A stretch of DNA of 23,838 nucleotides from Candidatus Marinamargulisbacteria bacterium (lineage in GTDB: Bacteria; Margulisbacteria; Marinamargulisbacteria; UBA817), in assembly GCA_023262965.1 (NCBI GenBank), contig JALQXX010000026.1:1-23838 (forward strand). Direction: 5' to 3'. The first letter of the stretch is position 1. Every line of letters begins with the position of its first letter. The notes beneath the pieces are model-generated. The model ran no database searches. It worked only from the letters and a program-made list of their open reading frames with translations, and was not told the DNA's origin. This document shows positions 1 to 6,788 of the stretch, piece after piece. The position numbers and the translations under genes were made by a program.

Positions 1-1
1 T

Positions 2-1855
2 GTGCCGTATGTATACGGAGATACGGTTCAGTTAAAGGGGGCGATTCGTGAATGTAATCAGGCACGGACACCAAACGCATTTGATGAATGTCGGTGGTTT
101 TATCAGTTGGGTGTGGATCGACTGTTTACAGTAACCACGCATACGCTGATTGAGGCCTCGACCAAAAAAAGGTGGGTTCAATCGTTGGGTACCTGGCCGG
201 CATTGATTGCGGAGCGCCTTAATGCCGCGTTTCCAGGGTACGGAGGGCTGGTATATACGATGCTATTTGGTAATCGAATTAATACGATTGATGCGATTGT
301 AAAAATGGATTTTTCGGATTCGGGATTAATTCATTTGCTGGTGATATCGGGCGCTCAATTGAGTATGATTTTTGTTGGGTTGGTTACGGTAATGCGAATG
401 ATGCGATGGACTGTGTGGGTGCAATGGGGAATGCTGTTGGGGATTCAAACGGGGTACCTGATGTTTGTGGGAGTAGATGCCTCCATTTTTCGTGCATTTA
501 TTATGGCCAATCTGTTTTATTACAATCGTTTTATACGATGTTGTCGCTGGCCAGCCTATTGGTATGTCGGGGCAGCGGCCATTGTGATTGCAATAGGGAT
601 GCCCCGATCGTTGATATCCCCCGGTTTTTGGTACTCTTTTTTAATTACTATGGGATTATTTGTGGCGGTACCAGCGCTATCGGGATCCATTAGGGGGCCA
701 CGATTGCTTGTTCAATACATGATCGCCAGTATCGTTGCCGTGATGTCTGCGATTCCTATTCAATTGATTCAGTCTAATACGGTATCGATTGTGTCGCTGT
801 TTTCGAATGTCTGGGTGTCTTGGATGAGTGGTCTGGTGCTTGTATTGGGGGGGATTGGATTGATTTTTGGCCAGCCGATTCCCCTAGTGTCCCCATTGGT
901 GGGGGCGATGCTTCATGTTATGATTCAGGTCGCTCAAGAATTTAAACACCCCCCGCTTGCGATTGCATTCCCATTTAATTGGGTGTTGAGCGGGTTGATT
1001 ATTCTCATCGCAGGGGCATTATATTATCGGCGACACATGATTAAGGTGATGATTGTAATGGGGATTAGTGTGGGGATTTATGTGGGGTATTTGTACAATC
1101 GAACGGTGATGATTGCTGTAGATGTGGGACAAGGTGACGCAACGCTTATTGTGGATGGGTTTCACACGGTATTGGTGGATACAGGGGGGCAGTATCATCA
1201 TAACCCCGTTGCCCGGCAGACCCTGATTCCGGGACTCAATTACTGGGGAATTACCCAGTTGGATGCCATTATCATCACCCATGCCGATACAGATCATAGT
1301 GGCGGCTTATCGTTGATGGCGAAACGGGGGCGCCCCACTATTTTTTCATCTCCGGAACCGCAACACATTATTAAGCAGCGCTTCGACGCCAATCATCACG
1401 TTATCATAACCCGGCCCACAACATATACCTTGTCGCGTGGGTATTTGTCGCTTATACCGGTATCGTTTGTGTATCGCGATACGATCCGGAATAATCAGGC
1501 ATTGGTGGTTGGGGTGAGTTTAAATCAACATCGCGCTCTTATTACGGGTGATATTACGCAAGAGGCCGAAATAGCGTTGCTTAATGCGAATATGATGAAT
1601 GGTCGGTATCATTTATTGAAATTGGGGCATCACGGTAGTCGCACATCCACATCACCGGAACTGTTGCAATCCAGTCGGCCACAATTGGTATGGACTAGTG
1701 CGGGGGTGGCCAATCGGTACGGTCACCCGCATCGTCAGGTACGTGATCGTATCGACGACTATGGTATTCCGTATATATCCACGCAAGAATTGGGAACAAT
1801 TCAATTTGATATGGGGCGGACATTGCGGTATTCGGGGTTTTTACAAAAACAGTAA
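2..1855 (+). CDS. comEC: ComEC/Rec2 DNA-uptake channel, 5' truncated by window edge
   Basis: Inner-membrane channel that carries single-stranded DNA into the cytoplasm during natural transformation. The first visible residues look like the end of the N-terminal OB-fold (DUF4131) domain, including a stretch like the usual 'R.P..FD...+..G' linker, so the true start lies upstream of the window. Residues about 85-370 are the hydrophobic competence domain, with many membrane segments and the conserved HLLVISGAQLSM stretch. From about residue 374 there is a metallo-beta-lactamase-like domain: VDVGQGDATLI, the metal motif HADTDHSGG (H427) and LGHHGSRTS (H543). The frame is intact to the stop, so the protein appears functional. 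gor follows 68 bases downstream on the same strand. Family assignment is secure; competence of this organism is inferred. Confidence 0.93.
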   Translation: MPYVYGDTVQLKGAIRECNQARTPNAFDECRWFYQLGVDRLFTVTTHTLIEASTKKRWVQSLGTWPALIAERLNAAFPGYGGLVYTMLFGNRINTIDAIVKMDFSDSGLIHLLVISGAQLSMIFVGLVTVMRMMRWTVWVQWGMLLGIQTGYLMFVGVDASIFRAFIMANLFYYNRFIRCCRWPAYWYVGAAAIVIAIGMPRSLISPGFWYSFLITMGLFVAVPALSGSIRGPRLLVQYMIASIVAVMSAIPIQLIQSNTVSIVSLFSNVWVSWMSGLVLVLGGIGLIFGQPIPLVSPLVGAMLHVMIQVAQEFKHPPLAIAFPFNWVLSGLIILIAGALYYRRHMIKVMIVMGISVGIYVGYLYNRTVMIAVDVGQGDATLIVDGFHTVLVDTGGQYHHNPVARQTLIPGLNYWGITQLDAIIITHADTDHSGGLSLMAKRGRPTIFSSPEPQHIIKQRFDANHHVIITRPTTYTLSRGYLSLIPVSFVYRDTIRNNQALVVGVSLNQHRALITGDITQEAEIALLNANMMNGRYHLLKLGHHGSRTSTSPELLQSSRPQLVWTSAGVANRYGHPHRQVRDRIDDYGIPYISTQELGTIQFDMGRTLRYSGFLQKQ

Positions 1856-1923
1856 TTCGTCTGGGATTTTTAGATTGTCTTATTGTAGAATGATTACAAT
1901 GTGCAATATCCGGTTGGTTCAAT

Positions 1924-3252
1924 ATGATTGATGTTATGGTGATTGGTGCCGGATCGGCGGGACTGGTGACAGCGAAGCAGTTGGCGGCATCCGGGAAATC
2001 GGTTGCGCTTGTTGAAAATGACACGATTGGGGGAACCTGTGTCAGCTATGGATGCGTTCCCAAAAAATTGTGGCATCGCGTATCAGCGTTGGGTGGCCAA
2101 ATGGATGCGGCGAATGACTATGGCTGGTCTGTATCGGAATCATCTTTTGATTGGGAGGCGATGCAACAGGCAATCCGAGGGTATGTCCAAAAATTAAATG
2201 CGCGTCATTATCAAAAATGCATGGATGCGGGAGTTACGGTGATTCGTGGTCAGGCATCGTTTGTGTCCCCAACAACAATTTGCATCAATGACACCCACTA
2301 TACGGCAGGGCATATTGTGGTGTGTGTGGGGTCAACTGCTAAAAAAGAACCCATTCCGGGAGTCGACTATTGCGATACGTCCTATGATTTTTTTTCGTGG
2401 TCCAAGCAACCAAAATCCGTAGCAATTTGGGGTGGGGGGTATATTGCGGTTGAACTGGCCAGTATATTGCAGGCCTGTGGTAGCCGTGTCCATATTATAT
2501 GCCGGCAATCGCAGGTGCTGGGGGGATTTGATGCCGATTTACGTGCGTTTATTATGGATCGGTATCGTGAAAAAGGTATTCATATTCACACCAATAGCAC
2601 CATAGATCGGGTGGATCGCATCGATGAAGATACGCATCGGGTCGTAATGGGATCGCAATCGATTAGGGTTAATCGTGTTATTCAGGCCATTGGTCGCCGC
2701 CCCAATACGGACGCCTTATTGTGTGAGTCTGCGGGTATTATGCGCGATGCCAATGGTGCGATTATAGTTAATGACCAGTACGCTACCAGTCAGCCAACGG
2801 TTAGTGCATTGGGGGATTGTATTGGTGGGTTGCAGTTAACCCCGGTGGCGATTGCGCAGGCGCGCGATTGGTTCCATCGGGTCTGGTGCAAAGGGAATTT
2901 TCCGGTGGATTTTTCAATGGTGCCAACGGCTGTTTTTTCACATCCTGAAATCGGTACGGTGGGGTTAACCGAAGACGCTGCGCGCGAGCAATATGCCGAT
3001 GTTTCGACCAAAACACTGACGTTTACGCCGTTAACGGCCGTTTTATCGGCTCAGCCAGAGCCTGTTTTTATAAAAGTAATTATGTCGGGGAGTGATTTGC
3101 GTGTGCGTGGTCTGCACATTGTGGCGGATTCGGCCTCTGAAATCATACAGAGTTTGGCTGTTGCGATTCAAAAAGGCATCACGAAGGCCGATTTGGATAA
3201 AACCATGGCCTTGCATCCGTCAATCATGGAAGAATTGGTTACGATCTATTAA
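1924..3252 (+). CDS. gor: Glutathione-disulfide reductase (FAD/NADPH)
   Basis: Flavoprotein that reduces glutathione disulfide with NADPH in the cytoplasm. The N-terminal FAD-binding Rossmann motif is VIGAGSAGLVTA. The redox-active disulfide is C39-x4-C44 in GGTCVSYGCVPKK, the glutathione-reductase spacing. A second nucleotide-binding site is WGGGYIAVE, followed by AIGRRPN and GDCIGGLQLTPVAIAQAR, which resembles the glutathione reductase form. The C-terminal interface ends in HPSIMEELVT, with the catalytic His431/Glu436 pair. At 442 residues the length is normal. The start has no Shine-Dalgarno sequence. A TACAAT box at 1895-1900 is a possible -10, but no good -35 accompanies it. Mercuric or trypanothione-type relatives are less likely because of the C-terminal motif. 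The rhodanese 58 bases downstream suggests a thiol-redox pair. Confidence 0.9.
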   Translation: MIDVMVIGAGSAGLVTAKQLAASGKSVALVENDTIGGTCVSYGCVPKKLWHRVSALGGQMDAANDYGWSVSESSFDWEAMQQAIRGYVQKLNARHYQKCMDAGVTVIRGQASFVSPTTICINDTHYTAGHIVVCVGSTAKKEPIPGVDYCDTSYDFFSWSKQPKSVAIWGGGYIAVELASILQACGSRVHIICRQSQVLGGFDADLRAFIMDRYREKGIHIHTNSTIDRVDRIDEDTHRVVMGSQSIRVNRVIQAIGRRPNTDALLCESAGIMRDANGAIIVNDQYATSQPTVSALGDCIGGLQLTPVAIAQARDWFHRVWCKGNFPVDFSMVPTAVFSHPEIGTVGLTEDAAREQYADVSTKTLTFTPLTAVLSAQPEPVFIKVIMSGSDLRVRGLHIVADSASEIIQSLAVAIQKGITKADLDKTMALHPSIMEELVTIY

Positions 3253-3310
3253 AAAAATGGGATTATTATCGACACTATACCGTATACTAACAATGAAGGA
3301 GGCACCTATT

Positions 3311-3625
3311 ATGGATGCAATATCGGTACATACACTAAAAAATAAATTGGATGCGGGGGAGTCGTTCACGTTAATTGATGTTCGAGAGCCTGACGAATAC
3401 GCCATTTGCAATCTCAAGGGTCAGTTGATTCCTCTCGCCGATTTAGCGGATCGGTTGGGTGTATTAAACACACAAGCGGAATACGTGGTGCATTGTAAAA
3501 TGGGCGGGCGTTCGGCGCATGCCGTTCAGCTCATGCAATCCGCGGGCTTTACGAATGTAAAAAACTTAACCGGCGGCATTATGGCTTGGATTGAGGCGAT
3601 TGATCCGTCATTAAAGCGTTACTAA
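3311..3625 (+). CDS. Single-domain rhodanese-like sulfurtransferase
   Basis: A 104-residue stand-alone rhodanese domain that probably transfers sulfane sulfur or handles thiols in the cytoplasm. It shows the family core LIDVREPDEY (residues 21-30), the active-site loop CKMGGRS with catalytic Cys62, and the closing NLTGGIMAWIEAID. There is no signal peptide. The start at 3311 is chosen because AAGGAGG (3296-3302) lies 8 bases upstream and because the domain begins here; the frame stays open back to 3092, but that part overlaps gor and has no homologous look. A TATACT at 3283-3288 could be a -10 box giving its own transcript. Its end overlaps the convergent membrane-protein gene by 15 bases. 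The physiological acceptor cannot be told from the sequence. Confidence 0.88.
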   Translation: MDAISVHTLKNKLDAGESFTLIDVREPDEYAICNLKGQLIPLADLADRLGVLNTQAEYVVHCKMGGRSAHAVQLMQSAGFTNVKNLTGGIMAWIEAIDPSLKRY

Positions 3626-4024
3626 TGCGGTCACGGCAAGGGACAGGGCCGCTTTTATAGTCCACCCGATTGTGCGCAACCAATTGTGCTGTATTAATCG
3701 ACAAATAGCCATTGAATCGGGTTTTTTGGCGAGTTGTCTATGAAGTGGCACCATAATCAGCCCGGTTTGGAGCCAAATGATGCTCAAAATAATTGCTGAC
3801 GCATATGTTTGCCACAGGGGTGTTGTTGCGGTGATCAGGATGGTTAAAATGAGTTCGGTAATCATTAGCGGGCCCACAATGTAGGTAATCCGACGTTGAT
3901 GATCCGCAAATGCCCGAGGTGTTTGGTACCAAACAAAGCTAGGGTATACCACACATTGGACGGTCCAAATTAACCCCGTGAGCGCGATGGATACCGCCAC
4001 ATTTGCATAAAAAATACCAATCAT
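3611..4024 (-). CDS. Small conserved-type integral membrane protein, four TM helices
   Basis: A 137-residue inner-membrane protein whose function I do not recognise. Hydrophobic segments lie at about residues 5-25, 48-70, 75-95 and 115-135. A charged loop between the first two helices carries WYQTPRAFADHQRRITYIVGP, with an HQRRIT core that resembles uncharacterised membrane proteins of many Gram-negative bacteria. There is no catalytic motif. It starts 8 bases after the hisI stop on the same strand, with no Shine-Dalgarno sequence, so it is probably co-transcribed with hisI and may depend on translation from it. Its 3' end overlaps the rhodanese gene by 15 bases, tail to tail. The hydrophobic pattern and gene packing make a real gene likely; any role in histidine synthesis is unsupported. 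Confidence 0.72.
   Translation of the reverse strand: MIGIFYANVAVSIALTGLIWTVQCVVYPSFVWYQTPRAFADHQRRITYIVGPLMITELILTILITATTPLWQTYASAIILSIIWLQTGLIMVPLHRQLAKKPDSMAICRLIQHNWLRTIGWTIKAALSLAVTALVTL
3627..3658 (+). terminator. Possible intrinsic terminator after the rhodanese gene
   Basis: A 6-bp stem, GCGGTC (3627-3632) with GGCCGC (3647-3652) including one G-U pair, has a 14-base loop and is followed by TTTTAT. It starts immediately after the rhodanese stop codon and lies inside the 3' coding end of the convergent membrane-protein gene. The stem is short and the T tract is only four bases, so strength is doubtful. Confidence 0.35.
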
Positions 4025-4032
4025 ACTGCCAA

Positions 4033-4503
4033 TTATAGTTGTGTTGGGTTGGGGGCATCCCCGTAAACGGCTTTGGGGTCAAATACCTTTTCTTTTTCTG
4101 TAAATGCCAAAGCCACGGATTCGGATGTGGATTGCCCGAATGGTACAGATCGGTAAAAGCACGAACGGTACCCAACATGACAGCTGGCGCCACCAACAAC
4201 ATCGACGCGAAGCCATACACAATCTTGATCATCATCAATACGTATTTCCCGAACGGTTTGAACCAATCCGCTGGTTTTGCCCTTGTGCCATAATTGTTGC
4301 CGAGAGCGTGAAAAATACACCGCTTCACCAATCGCCAGTGTTTGACGAAACGCATCGCGATTCATGTAACCGTGCATCAGGACTTCGCCGGATGTGTAAT
4401 CGGTTGTAATAACAGGAATCAGGCCATTTTCATCAAACTTGGGCGCAAAAGCGGTTGTTTCTTCAACTTGATGAATGGAGGTTCTTGGTTCAAAATGTAT
4501 CAT
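4033..4503 (-). CDS. hisI: Phosphoribosyl-AMP cyclohydrolase
   Basis: Opens the purine ring of phosphoribosyl-AMP in the third step of histidine biosynthesis (zinc- and magnesium-dependent, cytoplasmic). Diagnostic stretches are GYMNRDAFRQTL, GEAVYFSRSRQQLWHKG.TSG and ASCHVGYRSCFYR. The metal-binding acidic motif reads DDDQDC (D90, D92, D94, C95) in place of the commoner DCDxD, with Cys108 and Cys115 completing the zinc ligands; I believe this is a natural subfamily variant. No HisE (pyrophosphohydrolase) domain is fused, and no other his gene is in the window. The start at ATG 4503 gives 156 residues. The frame stays open to a TTG at 4539, but that TTG is the first three bases of a good -35 box and the added residues are not family-like. 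With the promoter 7 bases upstream, the mRNA should be leaderless. Confidence 0.92.
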   Translation of the reverse strand: MIHFEPRTSIHQVEETTAFAPKFDENGLIPVITTDYTSGEVLMHGYMNRDAFRQTLAIGEAVYFSRSRQQLWHKGKTSGLVQTVREIRIDDDQDCVWLRVDVVGGASCHVGYRSCFYRSVPFGQSTSESVALAFTEKEKVFDPKAVYGDAPNPTQL

Positions 4504-4510
4504 AATTTTT

Positions 4511-4539
4511 ATAGTACTGAGTGATTCGTGCTTTGGCAA
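4511..4539 (-). promoter_or_regulatory. hisI promoter, leaderless geometry
   Basis: On the minus strand, TTGCCA (4539-4534), a 17-base spacer, and TACTAT (4516-4511) form a sigma70-like promoter. Only seven bases (AAAAATT) separate the -10 box from the hisI ATG at 4503. The predicted transcription start is at or one base before the A of the start codon. No Shine-Dalgarno sequence is present. Confidence 0.6.
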
Positions 4540-4572
4540 TAACTTATTGGTGTTATGGTTCCGAATTACAAA

Positions 4573-4779
4573 TTAAACCATGACAGCGTCAACATCTTCA
4601 TGGGCGTCCGTTGTCTGAATCATTACCATGACAGGGGCATCATCTTCATCGATGTCCGTTGTCTGAATCGTTAGATTGCTATAGCTAAGATTGGCTCCTT
4701 TTTCAACAACAGCTATTTCATTGCAGTCACGTAAGCAAAGCTGGTTACTAACGGCTAGTTTTTTAGGCAACGATGTCAT
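4573..4779 (-). CDS. Hypothetical 68-residue protein with 16-residue tandem repeat
   Basis: Unrecognised small ORF that begins 5 bases after the recQ stop codon on the same strand. The N-terminal half (MTSLPKKLAVSNQLCLRDC) is mildly basic with two cysteines. The C-terminal 32 residues are two acidic repeats, IQTTDIDEDDAPVMV and IQTTDAHEDVDAVMV, ending the protein. The layout of a leader followed by tandem Thr-Thr/acidic units recalls precursors of ribosomally made peptides, in particular graspetides. No ATP-grasp ligase, transporter or other modifying enzyme is in the window, so this is a resemblance only. No Shine-Dalgarno sequence precedes the ATG; expression could be coupled to recQ. The frame stays open upstream into recQ (to 4839), which I treat as chance. 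Confidence 0.4.
   Translation of the reverse strand: MTSLPKKLAVSNQLCLRDCNEIAVVEKGANLSYSNLTIQTTDIDEDDAPVMVMIQTTDAHEDVDAVMV
4577..4672. repeat. 48-bp imperfect tandem duplication
   Basis: Two adjacent 48-base units (4577-4624 and 4625-4672) share the first ten bases ACCATGACAG, a central ATCTTCAT, and TCCGTTGTCTGAATC near the end. They differ mainly at the seventh to twelfth bases after position 10 and around position 27. The period is a multiple of three and the reading frame of the 68-residue ORF is kept, with most conserved positions encoding Ile-Gln-Thr-Thr-Asp and Val-Met-Val. Confidence 0.85.
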
Positions 4780-4784
4780 CTTAG

Positions 4785-6614
4785 TTAAAGTAAGATATTT
4801 TTTGATCGGCAATGATCGCGAACCATTGTCAGTATCCAATCTCCGTGCGTTGTCGCTTTAACCTCGCCAATACCGTTAATTTTTAATAAGGCATCCCGTG
4901 TTGTTGGGTAATAGGTAGCAATCTCTTTTAAAGCGCGATCATAGCAAATAGCGTAGGGGGGAATATTCATTTGATCCGCTAGTCGCTTACGTTCCGAACG
5001 CAATACATGAAACAATTCGGCATCATGAGTCAATGCATCCTCTTTTTGCTGCGTTTCATACCGTTTTTTAAATCGAACCAATTTATTGTTGAATAATATG
5101 TCACGAGCAGACTGGGTTAATTTTAATACGGGATATTGATCTTCGGTTACAATCAAATAGCCTTGATTGATGAGGGCATAAATAAAATACCGAACATCCG
5201 ATCGCTTATACATCGCCAATAATCCATAGGTGGATAATTGATCGTGGCCGCGGGATACAACCGCATGATTTTTTGAGCCAAGCAATACATGAATGGTATG
5301 TGCAACACCAAAATTTTGACGCAAACGATAGACGCATGAGGTGATTTTTTGCGCAATAATGGTGCCGTCCATCCATTCAATGGTATCGGTGCAATTATCA
5401 CAAGACCCGCATGTTGTATGGGCATACGATTCCCCAAAATAGCGGAGTAGTTCAACCCGGCGACATTCCGTTCCATGACAAAATGCATCAATTTGATCCA
5501 CTTTTTTAAGTAAATTATTGCAAATACTAGGATCAGCTTCTTTTTTGGCCAGGTTTTTTTGCATGATTTTATCTCGTGTGGAATACAAGCATAAGCATTC
5601 AGCCGGTTCGCCATCTCGGCCAGCACGACCAATTTCTTGGTAGTATTGTTCCAAACTTTGGGGCATACCCCAATGAAAAACAAATCGAACATCCGGCTTG
5701 TTAATACCCATTCCAAATGCCAATGTGGCGACAATAATAGGGGATTGATCGGTAATAAAGGCCGTTTGGGCAGCGGTTCGTTCCGTATCGGACAATCCGG
5801 CATGATATCGAGCAGCTGGCCATTTATTTTTAATGAGCCATTCATAAATTTCGTCCACTTTTTTACGAGTTGGTGCATAAATAATCCCGGATTGGTTATC
5901 ATGTGCGCGTAAAAATTCCTTTAATTGATCATTGCCATTGATGCATTCATGGAACCGAATCAGTAAGTTGGATCGATCAAAGCTGCCAATAACAACCGTG
6001 GGGCAGAGCAGTGTTAGTTGGCTAGCAATATCCGATACAACCTGCTTGGTTGCGGTTGCGGTAAAGGCCGAAATGGGCACATTGGGAAAGCGTTTTTTAA
6101 GAATCGCTAATTTGCGATACTCAGGCCGAAATGAATGCCCCCAATGTGAAATGCAGTGGGCTTCATCAATAACAATCGCCGATATGGGCACTCGGGATAA
6201 ATGATTTAATAAACTGGGGTCCATTAATGTTTCAGGCGACATATAAATGAGCGAATATTGATCCAATTGGGATAATATTTCTTGTCGATCAAAAAAATCC
6301 ACAGAACTGTTTAGGCAGGCTGCGGCAACATTGTGTTGGGTCAGTTCACGCACTTGATCGGTCATTAAAGCAATTAAGGGGGAAATAACAATGCAGGTTC
6401 CGCTCATTAATACCGCAGGCAATTGATAGCAAACGGACTTTCCCGAACCGGTTGGCAATACGGCGATCACATCGTTTTTATTTAATGTGGCTTGAATAAT
6501 GGACTCTTGGTATTCACGAAACGCATTGTGACCAAAATGCTGTTTCAAGGCATCGGTTAAGGATTGTGTGGATACCTGCGTGCAATTGTCCCCAGTTTGA
6601 CTTGTAAACGACAT
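4785..6614 (-). CDS. recQ: ATP-dependent DNA helicase RecQ
   Basis: 3'-5' DNA helicase for recombination and fork repair. Domains in order: RecA-like helicase core with Walker A PTGSGKS (Lys59) and Walker B/DEAH at residues 150-153 (VIDEAHCISHWGHSFRPEYR); second core domain with GIIYAPTRKKVDEIYEWL and motif VI QEIGRAGRDG; RecQ zinc subdomain with four cysteines in TECRRVELL and CGSCDNC; winged helix; and a C-terminal HRDC domain (residues about 525-600). It is 609 residues from ATG 6614, a standard full length. A TTG at 6623 extends the frame by three residues but is not needed. No Shine-Dalgarno sequence is present; a TATACT lies 10 bases before the ATG. The gene is divergent from the M1 peptidase gene and is followed closely by the small repeat ORF. 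Confidence 0.96.
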   Translation of the reverse strand: MSFTSQTGDNCTQVSTQSLTDALKQHFGHNAFREYQESIIQATLNKNDVIAVLPTGSGKSVCYQLPAVLMSGTCIVISPLIALMTDQVRELTQHNVAAACLNSSVDFFDRQEILSQLDQYSLIYMSPETLMDPSLLNHLSRVPISAIVIDEAHCISHWGHSFRPEYRKLAILKKRFPNVPISAFTATATKQVVSDIASQLTLLCPTVVIGSFDRSNLLIRFHECINGNDQLKEFLRAHDNQSGIIYAPTRKKVDEIYEWLIKNKWPAARYHAGLSDTERTAAQTAFITDQSPIIVATLAFGMGINKPDVRFVFHWGMPQSLEQYYQEIGRAGRDGEPAECLCLYSTRDKIMQKNLAKKEADPSICNNLLKKVDQIDAFCHGTECRRVELLRYFGESYAHTTCGSCDNCTDTIEWMDGTIIAQKITSCVYRLRQNFGVAHTIHVLLGSKNHAVVSRGHDQLSTYGLLAMYKRSDVRYFIYALINQGYLIVTEDQYPVLKLTQSARDILFNNKLVRFKKRYETQQKEDALTHDAELFHVLRSERKRLADQMNIPPYAICYDRALKEIATYYPTTRDALLKINGIGEVKATTHGDWILTMVRDHCRSKNILL

Positions 6615-6624
6615 TCTAAACAAT

Positions 6625-6630
6625 AGTATA
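6625..6630 (-). promoter_or_regulatory. Probable recQ -10 box, very short leader
   Basis: TATACT on the minus strand lies 10 bases before the recQ ATG. The hexamer 17 bases further upstream (GGTACA, 6653-6648) matches the -35 consensus at only three positions. If used, it gives a 5' leader of about 4 bases, consistent with the missing Shine-Dalgarno sequence. Confidence 0.4.
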
Positions 6631-6678
6631 CGGCAATTTTTAAAATATGTACCTCTATATTTTGATCGCTATATTTAA

Positions 6679-6694
6679 CATAATATATATTATG
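6679..6694. promoter_or_regulatory. 16-bp perfect palindrome between recQ and the M1 gene
   Basis: CATAATATATATTATG is its own reverse complement. It sits in the 174-base divergent intergenic region, about 65 bases upstream of recQ and 57 bases upstream of the M1 promoter. It is preceded by two direct copies of CTATATTT (6655-6662 and 6669-6676), 14 bases apart. This could be an operator for a dimeric regulator, though an AT-rich palindrome can also arise by chance. AGGAGG at 6706-6711 follows without any convincing gene. Confidence 0.3.
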
Positions 6695-6750
6695 CGACAT
6701 TGTTTAGGAGGCATTCAGGGGATATGGTCGTTGTTTTTTAGGGGCGGTTA

Positions 6751-6779
6751 TTGTTATTGCAAGATGCCCTTGGTACAAT
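6751..6779 (+). promoter_or_regulatory. Promoter of the M1/Omp85 gene, nearly leaderless
   Basis: TTGTTA (6751-6756), a 17-base spacer, and TACAAT (6774-6779) with an upstream TG extension (TGG before the hexamer). Nine bases separate the -10 box from the ATG at 6789, so the predicted leader is only about 3 bases. No Shine-Dalgarno sequence is present near the start codon. Confidence 0.55.
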
Positions 6780-6788
6780 TTTACGATT

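Noticed and set aside
3092-3310. N-terminal extension of the rhodanese frame, overlapping gor
   Set aside because: It overlaps gor by 160 bases, has no family-like sequence, and a strong ribosome-binding site marks the start at 3311.
5153-5902. 249-codon open frame on the same strand as recQ
   Set aside because: It lies wholly inside recQ, whose frame carries all helicase motifs; the alternative product has no recognisable pattern and no ribosome-binding site.
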